A stretch of 64,000 nucleotides of DNA from Desmodesmus armatus (lineage: Eukaryota; Chlorophyta; Chlorophyceae; Sphaeropleales; Scenedesmaceae). The notes beneath the pieces were generated by a model, which was not told where the DNA came from, searched no databases, and was given only the letters and a program-made list of their open reading frames with translations. Of this stretch, positions 21,384-32,300 are shown piece by piece. A program made the position numbers and the translations under genes. Positions within the stretch are counted from its first letter, which is position 1. Each line of letters begins with the position of its first letter. The stretch is taken from the NCBI GenBank assembly GCA_007449985.2, contig VIIQ02000112.1, positions 240,001 to 304,000 on the forward strand, given 5' to 3'.

Positions 21384-24300
21384 GGGGCCAGGGGCTCCCG
21401 CCAGGGGGGCAGCACCCGCTGTGTGTGCAGTCAGGGGAGGGGCCGGGGGTTTTGTCTCCCGGTCTGGGGCGGTTGGGGGTGGTGCGCGCAAGCATTTGTC
21501 ATTTGGGCTGGGTGAGGTGGGGCAGAGTGCGCAGCGGCAGCCGGGGGACTTCTTTGCGCGCATGTTTGGCTGCTTCACGCCCCGCGTGTCTGAGGTGGCG
21601 TGAAGGAGTGAGGCAAGCGAGCACTAACCTTTATGGAGGAGGTGCGGCGTTCAGATGGCCAGGGAGGGGCCAGTCAGCGCTGCTTGTCACAAGCTAGGCG
21701 CCAGGGCTCTAGCAGTGCAGGTGGTGCATGCGGTGGGAGGGTTAGCTATGGTGTGCACACATCAGATCTGCGCACACGTTGCAGCTGTCTTGTACGTAGC
21801 TGGGGGTTGTTGCTCAGAGCACACTGCCACAGGACAGTGTGAAGGTGACAGCAGGAGGGGCATTTAGAGCCTGCCTGTGCAGGAGGTGTCATGCCTGCAC
21901 CTGTTGCTGCTTGCGCACCGACATGCCCCCTGGGAATGAGTCAAGGGAGGGACCACGGGTGGCCCCCAGCACAGCAAAGTGCCACAGGACCCTGCTGCAC
22001 GGCGGGAAACATGCCTGCACCAGTTGCTGCTTGCCTCTCATTGTGCATGCCAGGGGTGGTTGATAGGAGGAGCAGGGAGGCTCCCAGCACAGTTCAACTG
22101 TAGTGTTGTTGCGAGCAATGGCGCAGAACCCTGCTGCAAGGCGAGCACAAGGGCCGCTTGCTTGATGAGGCTTAGCTGGGTGTAGCACAGCCGGGTCTGG
22201 CTGGCAAGGGCATCAAGGGTGTTTCGTCATGGGTCAACAGCCGGTTACAAGAGCAGCTGGGCATGTCTGCTGTCCTGCAGGATTTGCCTGTATGCACCCC
22301 GAGCTGGGTGGCGTCCATGCTGCCTGTCGGTGTGTTGTTGGGGGTGCCGCAGCCAAGTCAAGGCAGCTGTGGCTGAACCCTCATGCAACCCTGCATTCGG
22401 TGCTGGCCTTGTTTGGTTGGGTGTGTGCTTTGCGGGGCGTGCTGCTGCAAGTGCGGCTCTTCTGCTTATTTCTTCCGTGTGTCTTTGGGCCTAGCAGCTT
22501 GCTCTGTAGTCCGCTCGCAGGCCAGTCGGTGAGTCCTGCCGGATGTGGGGTGGCTTTGACCTGTTGGTAGTCCTGATGTGGCCTGACCCTTTGCGGCCTT
22601 ACTGAGCACGTGTCGTCCGCATGTTGTGTGACGGTACATGATGTAGTACCATGCCACATGCAGAGGCTGACGTGAGGCGCATGTGTGGCTGTTTCTGTTG
22701 CACTGTGCTTGACAGTTGGAGGTAGGGTGCCCTGTTACTACAGGCCCGACGTGTGTGTGTGCCTTGCAGTCAAGGGGGTTGTGGTTATGGCCGTGTATGC
22801 GCAAAGCCTGGCCTGTTGGGGCCAGTCGGGGCCAGCAGTACTGACAGTGCCCACCTATCAGCTGGCAGGACGCAAAAGCACCCTATTAAATGCATTTTTT
22901 TGTGAACGGCAGATGTGTTGCGGCACGCAGTGTGATGGGCAGGTGGCGGCGCTATTTGACAAAGCACTTGGGCACACCCCTGGGTCCCCAAATACCACAG
23001 GGGATGTCCTTGGATACCTTGCGCACATTGGTTGGCACAAGTGCTGATGTAACACAAGGAACGAAGGATCACACAAAGTGCAACCGGCTGTCATGACGCT
23101 GCCTGTCCTTGGGCATACGATGGTGCTACAATTGTTGTGTCGCTGGGTTTGGCCCACACTTGGCATCGCTGTGATGGGCCTGATTGCACAGCGTTGGTAT
23201 GCTGCAGAGCTGTTGAAACTGCTTTGGACCACAGAACCGCTCAGCTGCAGGCACAGGCGTTCATTCCTTGAAGGGCCATGACACCTTGGAACCCAATGCA
23301 ACAAGACAACAGCAGCCTCAATGCCAGGACTCAAGAATTGACATCAACATCCAACCTGGCCCAGGCTCACAGCCGGAACAAGCACTTCAGGCCAACACCC
23401 AGGTGCAACATGTAGCAGTATATGTTCAACCAGCTTTTGGGGCCCACCAACCGAAGTGAGGCTGTGACCCCAGCACCGGTCACACAGGGTGGCATGGCAG
23501 GTCGTGTAGCTGGTCATGTTGCCCTGCCCTCAACCCTGCATGTGGCACGCACAACCTCAGGAAGCCAAAGGCTGGAAAATCGCCAGAATTTATCCATCCA
23601 GATGAGAACAAGGCATGATGACAAGGCATAAGGAAGAATGATACCTGTGTGGGTGCGCCACAGGCAGGATCTGGTTGAAGCATCCACAACACCCACAGGC
23701 AACAGCAGGGCTGGTAGTTACTTTATCGGTTGACTCATACAACAGAACAAAGTAAATTATATTAGAAGGCTGTGAAGGAACACGTGTTGACGAATGGCGG
23801 TTTAGAGGGTTCCCCAACAAACCAACTTCTCTCGCCAGACACATAGCCTTGCGCAGGTGGCTGCCGGAGTTGTGTCGCGCGGCCTGTATGCAACTAGTTG
23901 CCCCTAGTTGATGTACCCTGTATGTACATCGCCTTCGAGCAGCTTGCAGTGGCGGGACGGTAGGGCCCGGCTGCTGGGAAGCAGCTGGGAGCGGGCAAAC
24001 GGGCAGGGAATGCTCAGGGGAGCACAGGGGCTAGGCAGGACCGGCCCCAGCAGCTTGCAGCGGCAGCAGTATATTCTGTTCCAGGGGCATGCATAGGCTG
24101 TTTGTCTCAGGGGAGCAGTGGAGGCCCCCCGGCCTTCGTGCCAGGGGAAGGCGCACTGTTTCCTTATCTGTCGAGCATGTAGAGGGTAACCTCAAACGGT
24201 GGCTGGGTGGTATCTAGCCCGTTAAGCCACTTGACACTCACCCCTGCTGCTGCCTAGGGCCTCTCCCTCCCTCCCTGGGCACAGCAGACAAGGTGCAGCT

Positions 24301-25600
24301 GGTCATGCTCAGTTTGCCTCGGTCTACCTGCAAAACCTCTCGCACATCATATCCTCATGCATCCAGGCTCAGCGCGACACCAACTTTTTGAGGTGTGCTT
24401 GGTGCTGCAGCAGTTGACAGTGTCAACGCTGCAGGGGGTTCGAATCCCCCGCAATCTCGTTACGTCCTTTACTGGAAACTCATCATTAGTGAAAATCTGA
24501 TAGGCTGGTGGAACCGTTTGGTGCAAGCAGTACTGGCAGGGCTGACCTGTCAACTGGCAGGAAGCAAAAGTGACGTGTTGCGCATTCAGTTACAGTCATG
24601 ACAGGCTGCAGCAGTTGCAAGCCTGTTGTTAGCAGCACAGGGGCTCGGCCGTGGCTGCAACTGTTACACAACAAAACAGACTGCAGTGGACTATGGCACA
24701 CTGCAAGAGCACATGCATGCATGAGCTGTTTCAAAAGCATCGCACATAAGTAGCCCACACATACAGTAGCCAAGGTGTGCATGTAATGCTGACAAGATTG
24801 TTGTGCTTGGGGACGCACACACTGGCTGTGTGTGGTAGTGATACAGTCAGACTGCACAAATGGCAGCGATATGCAAAGCTGGTGTGACCATGCATCACTG
24901 ATGCTGATAGTGCATCGCCCGCTGGTGAGCTTTGATTTGATTTGATTGAGCTTGCAGTAGTCAACAACTTGCTAGCCAGCGCCTTGAACCATTGTGCACA
25001 CCGTGGACTGGGTGGCGAACAAACCCACGAATCAGCTGAACAAACACCTGAGCATACTGCTGTAAGTGAACACACATGGCTTGGCTCCATACACATCACA
25101 CCACATCGCCTTGTCAGTCCATGTGACACAACAAAGTCATGCCTAATCATGGCCATCTTAAGCCTTATCCACATGTAACCCGAGTCCCTGATCAATTACC
25201 AGTGCTGTGCAGGCTGTCAATGGACATGAGTACAGGGGCCCATGTTGCAAACATATACAACATTGCCATCTCCGCTGCACTTGGCCCACCGTGGGCGGTG
25301 ACAACCGATAGACTGACAGGTACTGCTACATGATCAGCCTTCAAGGCTTGCTGCCCGAAGGAGCACAAGCACTGTAGACGGCTGACACATATGATAGTCA
25401 CAACAATGTTCAAGCGCAACAGCACAGCCGTGACCTTGCGGTGCCAACATTGTGCTGCGAGCACCACCATTGCTGCCAGGTGTGTATGCAAACACTGCCA
25501 TGGTGTGGCACCTCCCAGCCGTGCCCAGGTGTGACATTTGCTACTGCTGAAGCGGTGAGGCTTCACAGCGGTGGTCCAGCCAATGCAAGAAAGGACTCAA
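21384..25600. other. Gene-poor region with diffuse repeats
   Basis: About 4.2 kb with no recognisable protein. Open frames are short and change frame often. A tandem duplication of about 120 bp is visible at 21888-22150 (both units start with CATGCCTGCACC(T/A)GTTGCTGC). The block near 22838-22890 resembles 24528-24590 (TACTGACAGTG... / TACTGGCAGGG..., both with AAGCAAAAG-like text). A hairpin with a tRNA-like B box sits at 24403-24457. Confidence 0.5.
24403..24457 (+). other. Hairpin followed by a tRNA-like B-box arm
   Basis: CTGCAGCAGTTGAC pairs with GTCAACGCTGCAG (one bulge) and is followed directly by GGGGGTTCGAATCCCCC, a perfect T-arm with a consensus pol III B box. No acceptor stem or matching A box was found, so this is not called a tRNA gene. 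It may be a tRNA-derived relic. Confidence 0.45.
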
Positions 25601-25840
25601 TCATGCCATGAATCGCACAACAAGGGACATGCCCACCATGATGACCAAGGCTAGCTTGTCTGATATCAACCCGTAGTATGCTGCAACCAGGGATGCAGCC
25701 GCCATCACAGACGTTTGCAGCACAAGCCGCTTGGTGCGGGCAAGCTTCGCCGCGTCAGGGTCTTGTTGCTGCTGCTCCTGCTGTTGCTGTGGCTGTTGCT
25801 GCTTCTGTTGCTGGCGCTGCTTGGCAGGTTGCTTGCCCAT
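25601..25840 (-). CDS. Small membrane protein with Gln-rich N-terminus
   Basis: A single-exon frame of 79 residues starting MGKQPAKQ. The first 35 residues are Gln-rich; a basic stretch follows (KLARTKRLVLQ). Two hydrophobic segments close the protein: VMAAASLVAAYYGL and LALVIMVGMSLVV, separated by a short ISDK turn. It ends RFMA. The layout suggests a two-helix hairpin in a membrane; no family was recognised. ATG 25840 is chosen over the in-frame start at 26020 because it has G at +4 and the upstream extension shows no domain. It is divergent from the U2AF-like gene at 26370. Confidence 0.5.
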   Translation of the reverse strand: MGKQPAKQRQQQKQQQPQQQQEQQQQDPDAAKLARTKRLVLQTSVMAAASLVAAYYGLISDKLALVIMVGMSLVVRFMA

Positions 25841-26369
25841 AGTTCTATCACCAAGTCGATACTGATGAGGATTTGGGGGTTGATCAGCTGTTCCTCTGGG
25901 ACCCAACACTTGGACTCTTGGCAAGACAATGGGGTGCTGTTGTGTTGCTGGTGATATGTTGCTCTTGCTCTTGACTTTGAACCGTCCAACGTACCGATCA
26001 AATGATTTGAAAGCAAGCAATAGTCAACAGGTGCATTCAGGATCAGAGTTGTTGTGGCCTGAGAGAGTGACGTGATGCCACACAGTTGGCAAGACAGCCT
26101 GGTCAAAACCTTCACGTGCTTCGCAACCGAAGGATTGCTGGGAGCTAATGGAGTGAATCTGTGTTTTTATTGAGCGAACGGCGTGCCCGGTGTCAAACAC
26201 AGCAGCTTTCAGCCGAGCTTTTCTTCTTTGCTCTCCTGACAACCGCCAGCCTCCTTGCTGGGCCTGATTCTGTAGCACATACGGACGCTAGAGAATACAC
26301 ACGTCCCCGGAGGGCCCCTCTTTGCCCTTGCCCGTCACATCCCAGCAGATCAGACAGCACAGCAGCAAC
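25841..26369. promoter_or_regulatory. Shared upstream region of the small membrane protein and U2AF-like genes
   Basis: About 530 bp between divergent start codons. It is less GC-rich than the flanking genes, with a TTTTTATTGAGCG stretch near 26163. No specific element was recognised. If the small protein starts at 26020, the shared region is 350 bp. Confidence 0.45.
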
Positions 26370-29300
26370 ATGAGCAGGGACGACCTCGACTCCCTGCCTC
26401 CTGAGCCCAGAGGTGATTATGATGCAGAAGAAAGGCTAGAGCGCGGGGGCAGCAGAAGCAGGCGTGAGCGCAGCAGGAGCAGGGACAGGTGAGGGGGCGC
26501 CTCTGCAACAGTGGCTGCAGCACAGCACTGTCAGCAGGCTGCGTGCAGTTGGGTTTCATGCCCATGCTTTATGCCCATGCGCAGAAACGTGGAGTCACCA
26601 AAGTGCCTGTCATGCGCCTCTGAGCTGGCCCCATGCAGCGATTGGGCATGGCTACAGCAGCCAGTACGACCCAAGGCATTCGCGCATTGCAGTAGTGGCA
26701 CAAACATGCTGTAAGACACTGCGCTTGGGTCCACGCTGTTGTGACCTGACTGTGCAGGAAGCACAAGAAGGAGCACAAAAGCAGGAGAGACAGGAGCAGG
26801 TCCAGGGACAAGCGCAGGTGAGCGCTGGCTTATCAGCAATAGGTCCCACACCATGCTGACTGCACACCACCAGCATTCCGCTCCACCACCTGCTTTGACT
26901 GTCTGTACTGCGCAGCCGCCTTGCGACACCTTGATTCCAGCAGAATCTGCAGAAGCACCCACTGTAATGCATAGACGCTCTGGTGCCGCACAATTACCAT
27001 CAGCAGTGATGCAGCGGCAGCCATCCTCCCATGTATCCTTACCCCCACCCCAACCGCAACTGCCACCCCACCTTCACCATGATCTTGCAGGTCCCGCAGT
27101 CGTGACAGGCGCCGCAGATCCCGCAGCCGCTCCCGCAGCCGCGACAGGAGGCGCCGCAGCAGCTTCAGCCGCAGCCGCAGCAGGGACCGCTTCCGCAACA
27201 GCAGGCGCAACAGGTTGGTTTGTTTTTTGATGGTTACCAGGGGGCAACAGGTGTATTCACCCACGGCATGTGCTGGCAGCAAGGGTGCACGCCAGTCGCA
27301 CCCAAAGGACTCCTGCGTGTGACGTGCGTGGTTTTGGGGGGGGGGGGGGAGGTGTGTGATGTGCTTCGCATGGGTGTGGCGGGTGCATGGTTTTCTTTTG
27401 CATATGGTCTGAGGCCATGATGATATGCCGACACATGGCGTGCAGCATGTATGAGGTGGCCAGCGGTGGCTGCACCACCCCTTCAGCTTCAGCGCAGCCG
27501 CAGCAGGTACCGCTTCGCAACAGCAAGCGTGATAGGTTGGTTTTTTGTTTTGGTTGGTTACCAGGGGGCAACAGGTGTGTTGACTGACGGCATGTGTCGG
27601 CAGCAAGAGTACATGTCAGCCACACCAGAAATACCCTACGTGTGTGTAGGGGAGGGGGAAGGGGGGAGAGGCTCATCCGCTGCTTTGTGTGCTTCGCTTG
27701 GGTGTAGCGGGTGCATGTGTTTGAATGGTCTGAATGGTCTGAAGCTGGATGTTTCGACGCATGGCGTGCAGCATCTGTTTGAGGTGGCGGGAGGTGTCAC
27801 CACCAGCCACAGCAGGGGCTTCTACCGCAGCAGCAGGTCCAACAGGTGGGAGGGCAGGGCATCAGAAATCTGTTCTGCTATTGGTGATCGAGTGATCGTT
27901 GATGTTTCGTGGAGCATGCACCGATGCTTAGATGTAAGGGCGGTCCTGGGGGCATTGATTTGAGTGGAGCATGCGCGTGTCTGTGTGGGTTGACGATTGG
28001 GGTGGCACCGCCCGCTAGCCACGCTGCTGAGATGGCATAGCATTTGGAATGTTGCTGCAATTTCAGCAATATGGCCAGCTGGTGGTGCGATTTCCTGGGT
28101 GGGGACTGCAACTTGCGCTCTTGAGCGAGGACTGTGTACAGCATACGTGTCTGCAAGTGCGTCGTGCATAACTCCACTGGGTCTTGTGCACCCTTGTGCG
28201 CAAGAACATCTCGGTATGTATTGGGAAATTTTTACCCATACGTTTTGCAACTTGACGGGTGTCAGAAATGAAGCATTATGATCGGTGCGCTGGCGGCTTT
28301 GCTAGATGTTTATTTGAGGTGGGGCGAGTGGCGGGGTGGGTTGCGTGTGCTGTGCGAGGGAAGTCATTCCATCAGGCGGCCACACCGGTAGGGCAAGGCA
28401 TCAGCGACAGCCGCAACAGTTGCGTCACCAGAATGGCCAGCTGGTGGATCCAACTCACCGAGCGCACTACAGCAAGACCAAAAGCTTGTGCATCTGCGGG
28501 CGCTGCTTTTTGGGCCAACCCTGCAAGGCCCCTGCTGCATCGTCAAGGGTGCAATTCCAGCGTGGCGCAGGTGGTGGCTTTGCTAGATATATCTTTGGGG
28601 TGGGGCGAGGTGGGTCGTGGTTGCTGTGCGAGGGAACTTCCAACATCAGTCAGTCAGCCACACTGGTGGAGCAAGACAACAGCCCCAGCTGCTGCGCTTG
28701 TGTCAGCAGTATGGCTGGCTGGTGGTTCCCTCTCACCTCAGCACAGCAAGGCCAGTGGTAGGCTTGTGCATCTGCAGGCGCTGCATCTGGGGCACAACCC
28801 TGCAGTGCTCCTGCTCAACCGTCAGGGGGATGTGCTTGTGGGAATGCAGTTGGTGGCTTTGCTAGATGTATCTTTGGGGTGGGGCGAGGTGGGTCGTGGT
28901 TGCTGTGTTCGGAAAGTTGAAGATCAGCTAGCCACACTGGTAGGGCAAGGCATCAGCGACAGCCGCTACAGTTGCTCTTGCGTTACCAGAATGGCCAGCT
29001 GGTGGTTCCAGCTCCCCGCGCTCACTGCAGCGACACCATCGGTTTGGTGCATCTGCCTGCAGGGCGCTTGCTGTACTGGCAGTGGTCCATTGCCAGCGTC
29101 AGAAAAGTTTGTGCTTGTTTGCCGCATGCTTGTTTGGGTGGGGCGTGGGTGGGCGCGCTTGGTGTGTGAGGGGAGTGGCATGGCCAGCTAGTCTCACTGC
29201 TGTGCGCTTGCAGTAGGGTACCACTGCTGCTCTCGCAACACCAGTATGACTGACTGGTGGTGGATCTGACTTCCTGCCTCACGACAGCAAGACCGAACTG

Positions 29301-32300
29301 CGCTAGCTGTTGGAGACAGCCATAGAGTGACCCTACTCCTCCCTGCATGTCAGGTTTAGTGCCGGCAGCCGCCCTGGTGGCGTGCCACATTCATGTTGGG
29401 GGTGGAGGTGGGGGTGGGGTGCGCTTGGTGGGCCAGGGGTTGCTGCACCATCAGCTGATCTTGCTGCTGATACAGGGCAGCGCTCACAGGTGCTGTGCAT
29501 ATGTCAGCTGTGTGGCCGGCTGGTGGTGGTTGACGCCCGCCTCGCTACAGCAGGAACACGGGTGCGCAATTTTGCACGCGCTGGCTATGGAACGGACCGT
29601 GTGTCACCTATTCGACGGTGGTGTGACTACGGCATGTGTTATATGTGTCTGTTCCCCTAATCCAAAGAAGCACTGTTTTGGTTGCGCGCTGTGGATGTGG
29701 AGGTTTGGGGTATCGGCAGCAGGGTTGCACCACCAACCAGCGACATTGCATCCCTGCACAGCATGCTCGGTCATTGGCAGCTTTCAGGCTGGGAGCTCAT
29801 AACTTTGAGGTTGCTACCGGTCGCTGGACTAATCGTCCGCGGTCCCAGCGCACGTGCCAGCTCTGTGGTGAAGGAGTGGGAGACGAATTTCATGTCGTGT
29901 TTGAGTGTAGTGGTCAGCAAGTGCCCCGTCAGCTGCATGCTTCTCTATTTGCAGCGTTCGGGGGTTGGTCGGCCCTCCAGCCGGCTGAGCTACCCGGCGA
30001 TGCAATGCGACAGTTTATGGCACAGAATCCACGTTGGGTAGCGTCGTTTATCAATGCATGCAAACAGCGAGCACTGGAAGAGCCACCTGGCGAAGTTGTG
30101 TTTGGTGATCCTGTTGACAGCTCGGAGGAATTTGTTGACTGTTTTGATGCAGAGTTTGACGAGGTTTTGGATGCTCTTGATTCCGTTCTCGAAATTGATG
30201 GCTTTGTGTCGATTACCCCATGAGCCTCTGGCTCCCTTGTGGGTTGCACGGCTTCACCGTGCCCAATTTCTGTAACTGTAACTGTAACTGTATTGCTGAC
30301 ACATTGCCTATGATGATAAGTCATAGCATGCTTCAGCAGTACGGCCAGCTGGTGGCGCAAAGCCCTGCCTCGATGAAGTACCTACAGGATTTCTGGGCAG
30401 GTTCAGGAGCCTGTTTACAGTTTGTTTGGTCGTGAGTCATGAGTCGTGAATGTTTGAGCTGGAGAGCTACATTGTTGCATTGATCAATCAGGCGGTGCCC
30501 GTGCATGTGTTTACGGCGGGCACACGGGGGGGGGACCTCAATTGGCAACTGCTTGAGCAGTTTTGCAGGCTAGTGCTGCAGTTTCTATTATTTTTAGCAA
30601 AATACGGGACCACTGGGCGTGCGGTGTGGGTATGGGTCTGTGAATTTTAGGGCCGGCTAGATGTGGGCCTGGGGGCTTAGTAGGTAGTCCTGGCTAGGGG
30701 GCAAGGGAGGCCTTGCATCAACGCGATCAGCATCTGAGGGAGTGTGCGGGTGTTCAATCGTGTGGGTGTGGGTGTTTGGGGGGTGGGGGGCGTAGGTGTG
30801 TACATGGGCCCGAGGCCCTTGGAGGGAGCGGCATGCAGCTGTCGCCTTGGCAGGGTATTTGGGCGTGGAGGGGGGGGGGGAGCCGAGTTTTGTGAATTTG
30901 CCGGGGAAGCTGGTGCGGCGGGGGCTGACCTCGGCCACTGCTCCCAGGACGGGCTCGCCGCTGCTGCTGCTGCTGTTGCCGCCCTTGCTGCTGCTGTTGC
31001 TGCTGTTGCCGCCCTTGCTGCTGCTGTTATGGGTGGAGGTGTTAAGGACACCTCAACCTATGCCAGCAGCAGCAAGGGCGGAAACAGCAGCAACAGCAGC
31101 AGCAGCGGCGAGCCCGTCCTGGGCGCAGTGCCCGAGGCCAACCCCCGCCGCACCAGCTGCCCCGGCAACATAAACATAAACATCACCTGCACTGCTAGGT
31201 GTTCGCTGCCCCCTTGATCTGCAGGGGTCGTTCAGGTATCTATGGGCCAGGTGTTTGGCGAGTGATGCCGATTGCCCTCACACCTGACCTGAGAGACTGG
31301 GGTACGTCAGTAGGCCCTCTGGGCACCCTCATTGGCCCCCTGGCTCGCTGGCTAGTGCCGACTCGGCACTGCCGAGGTCGGGACTCTGTCCCCAATCACT
31401 GTTCTGCACTGTACTGTTACTGTGCTGCCTCGTGTTCTGTGTGCTGCTCAGCTTCGTGCCTTGCAGGAGCCCCAGCAGGAGCCCCAGCCTGGAGGGGCCG
31501 CTCACATCTCATGTTACATCGCATGTCCTACTGTCTAGTTGTCTCATTTTGCTGCCTTGCATTCCGTGTGCTGCTGTTCCTTATGCGTTGCAGGAGCCGC
31601 AGCAGGAGCCCCAGCCTTGAGGGAGGCTACAGGCCCCGCAAGCGCCAGGAGCCCCCTAAGGCAGCAGGTGCGGCGGGTGCCCATGTGAATGCAAATGTTC
31701 TAGTATTGCGCACGGCCGAAATGCAGTTCACACTCACAGGGCATGCAGTACATGCGTGTAGATGTGCATGTGTGAGGAGCGTGTGTTACTGGTAGCAGTG
31801 ATGACTGAATGCAAGTGGAGCAAAGAAGCTGTCTGTACTGTCTTTCCTCCTGCTGCTGCATGCGGCTGGACGGGCAGAACTAATAAAACCTGGTAGGTGG
31901 AGCGGGGGTTACAGGGAAGGGCTGGTGACTGGGCAGGCAACTAGGCGGGTTTTGCTGGGGGTCAGGGGGCGTGTGGGCAGGCATGCCGCCTGGAAATGTG
32001 CACCTTCCAGTGCAAACTGCTTGATTGCTGTACATATTGTTACTGAGGACCGCATTCAACAGCACATGTGCTTGGTTTTCAGTGGTTTGTTGATGGTGGC
32101 TGACACAGCTCATTTGCCCCCTGTGTGGCAGGCATGCAAGCATGTCAGCACTAGCCATTGCTGGTGGGTATTCCAGTGTGGTAAGGGAGGGGGGATTTTG
32201 TGCTTACGCCCCTGTGCCTGCGTGACCGGTTGCTTCCGTCACCTGCTGCTCGCTGTTGCTGTGCTGCAGCATCCATGTTTGCGACCAACGACCCCTTTGC

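Noticed and set aside
20264..21697. 477-codon open frame on the plus strand
   Set aside because: It crosses introns and reads the Ala/Gly/Ser-rich exons in the wrong frame, giving Arg/His/Cys-rich text with no domain.
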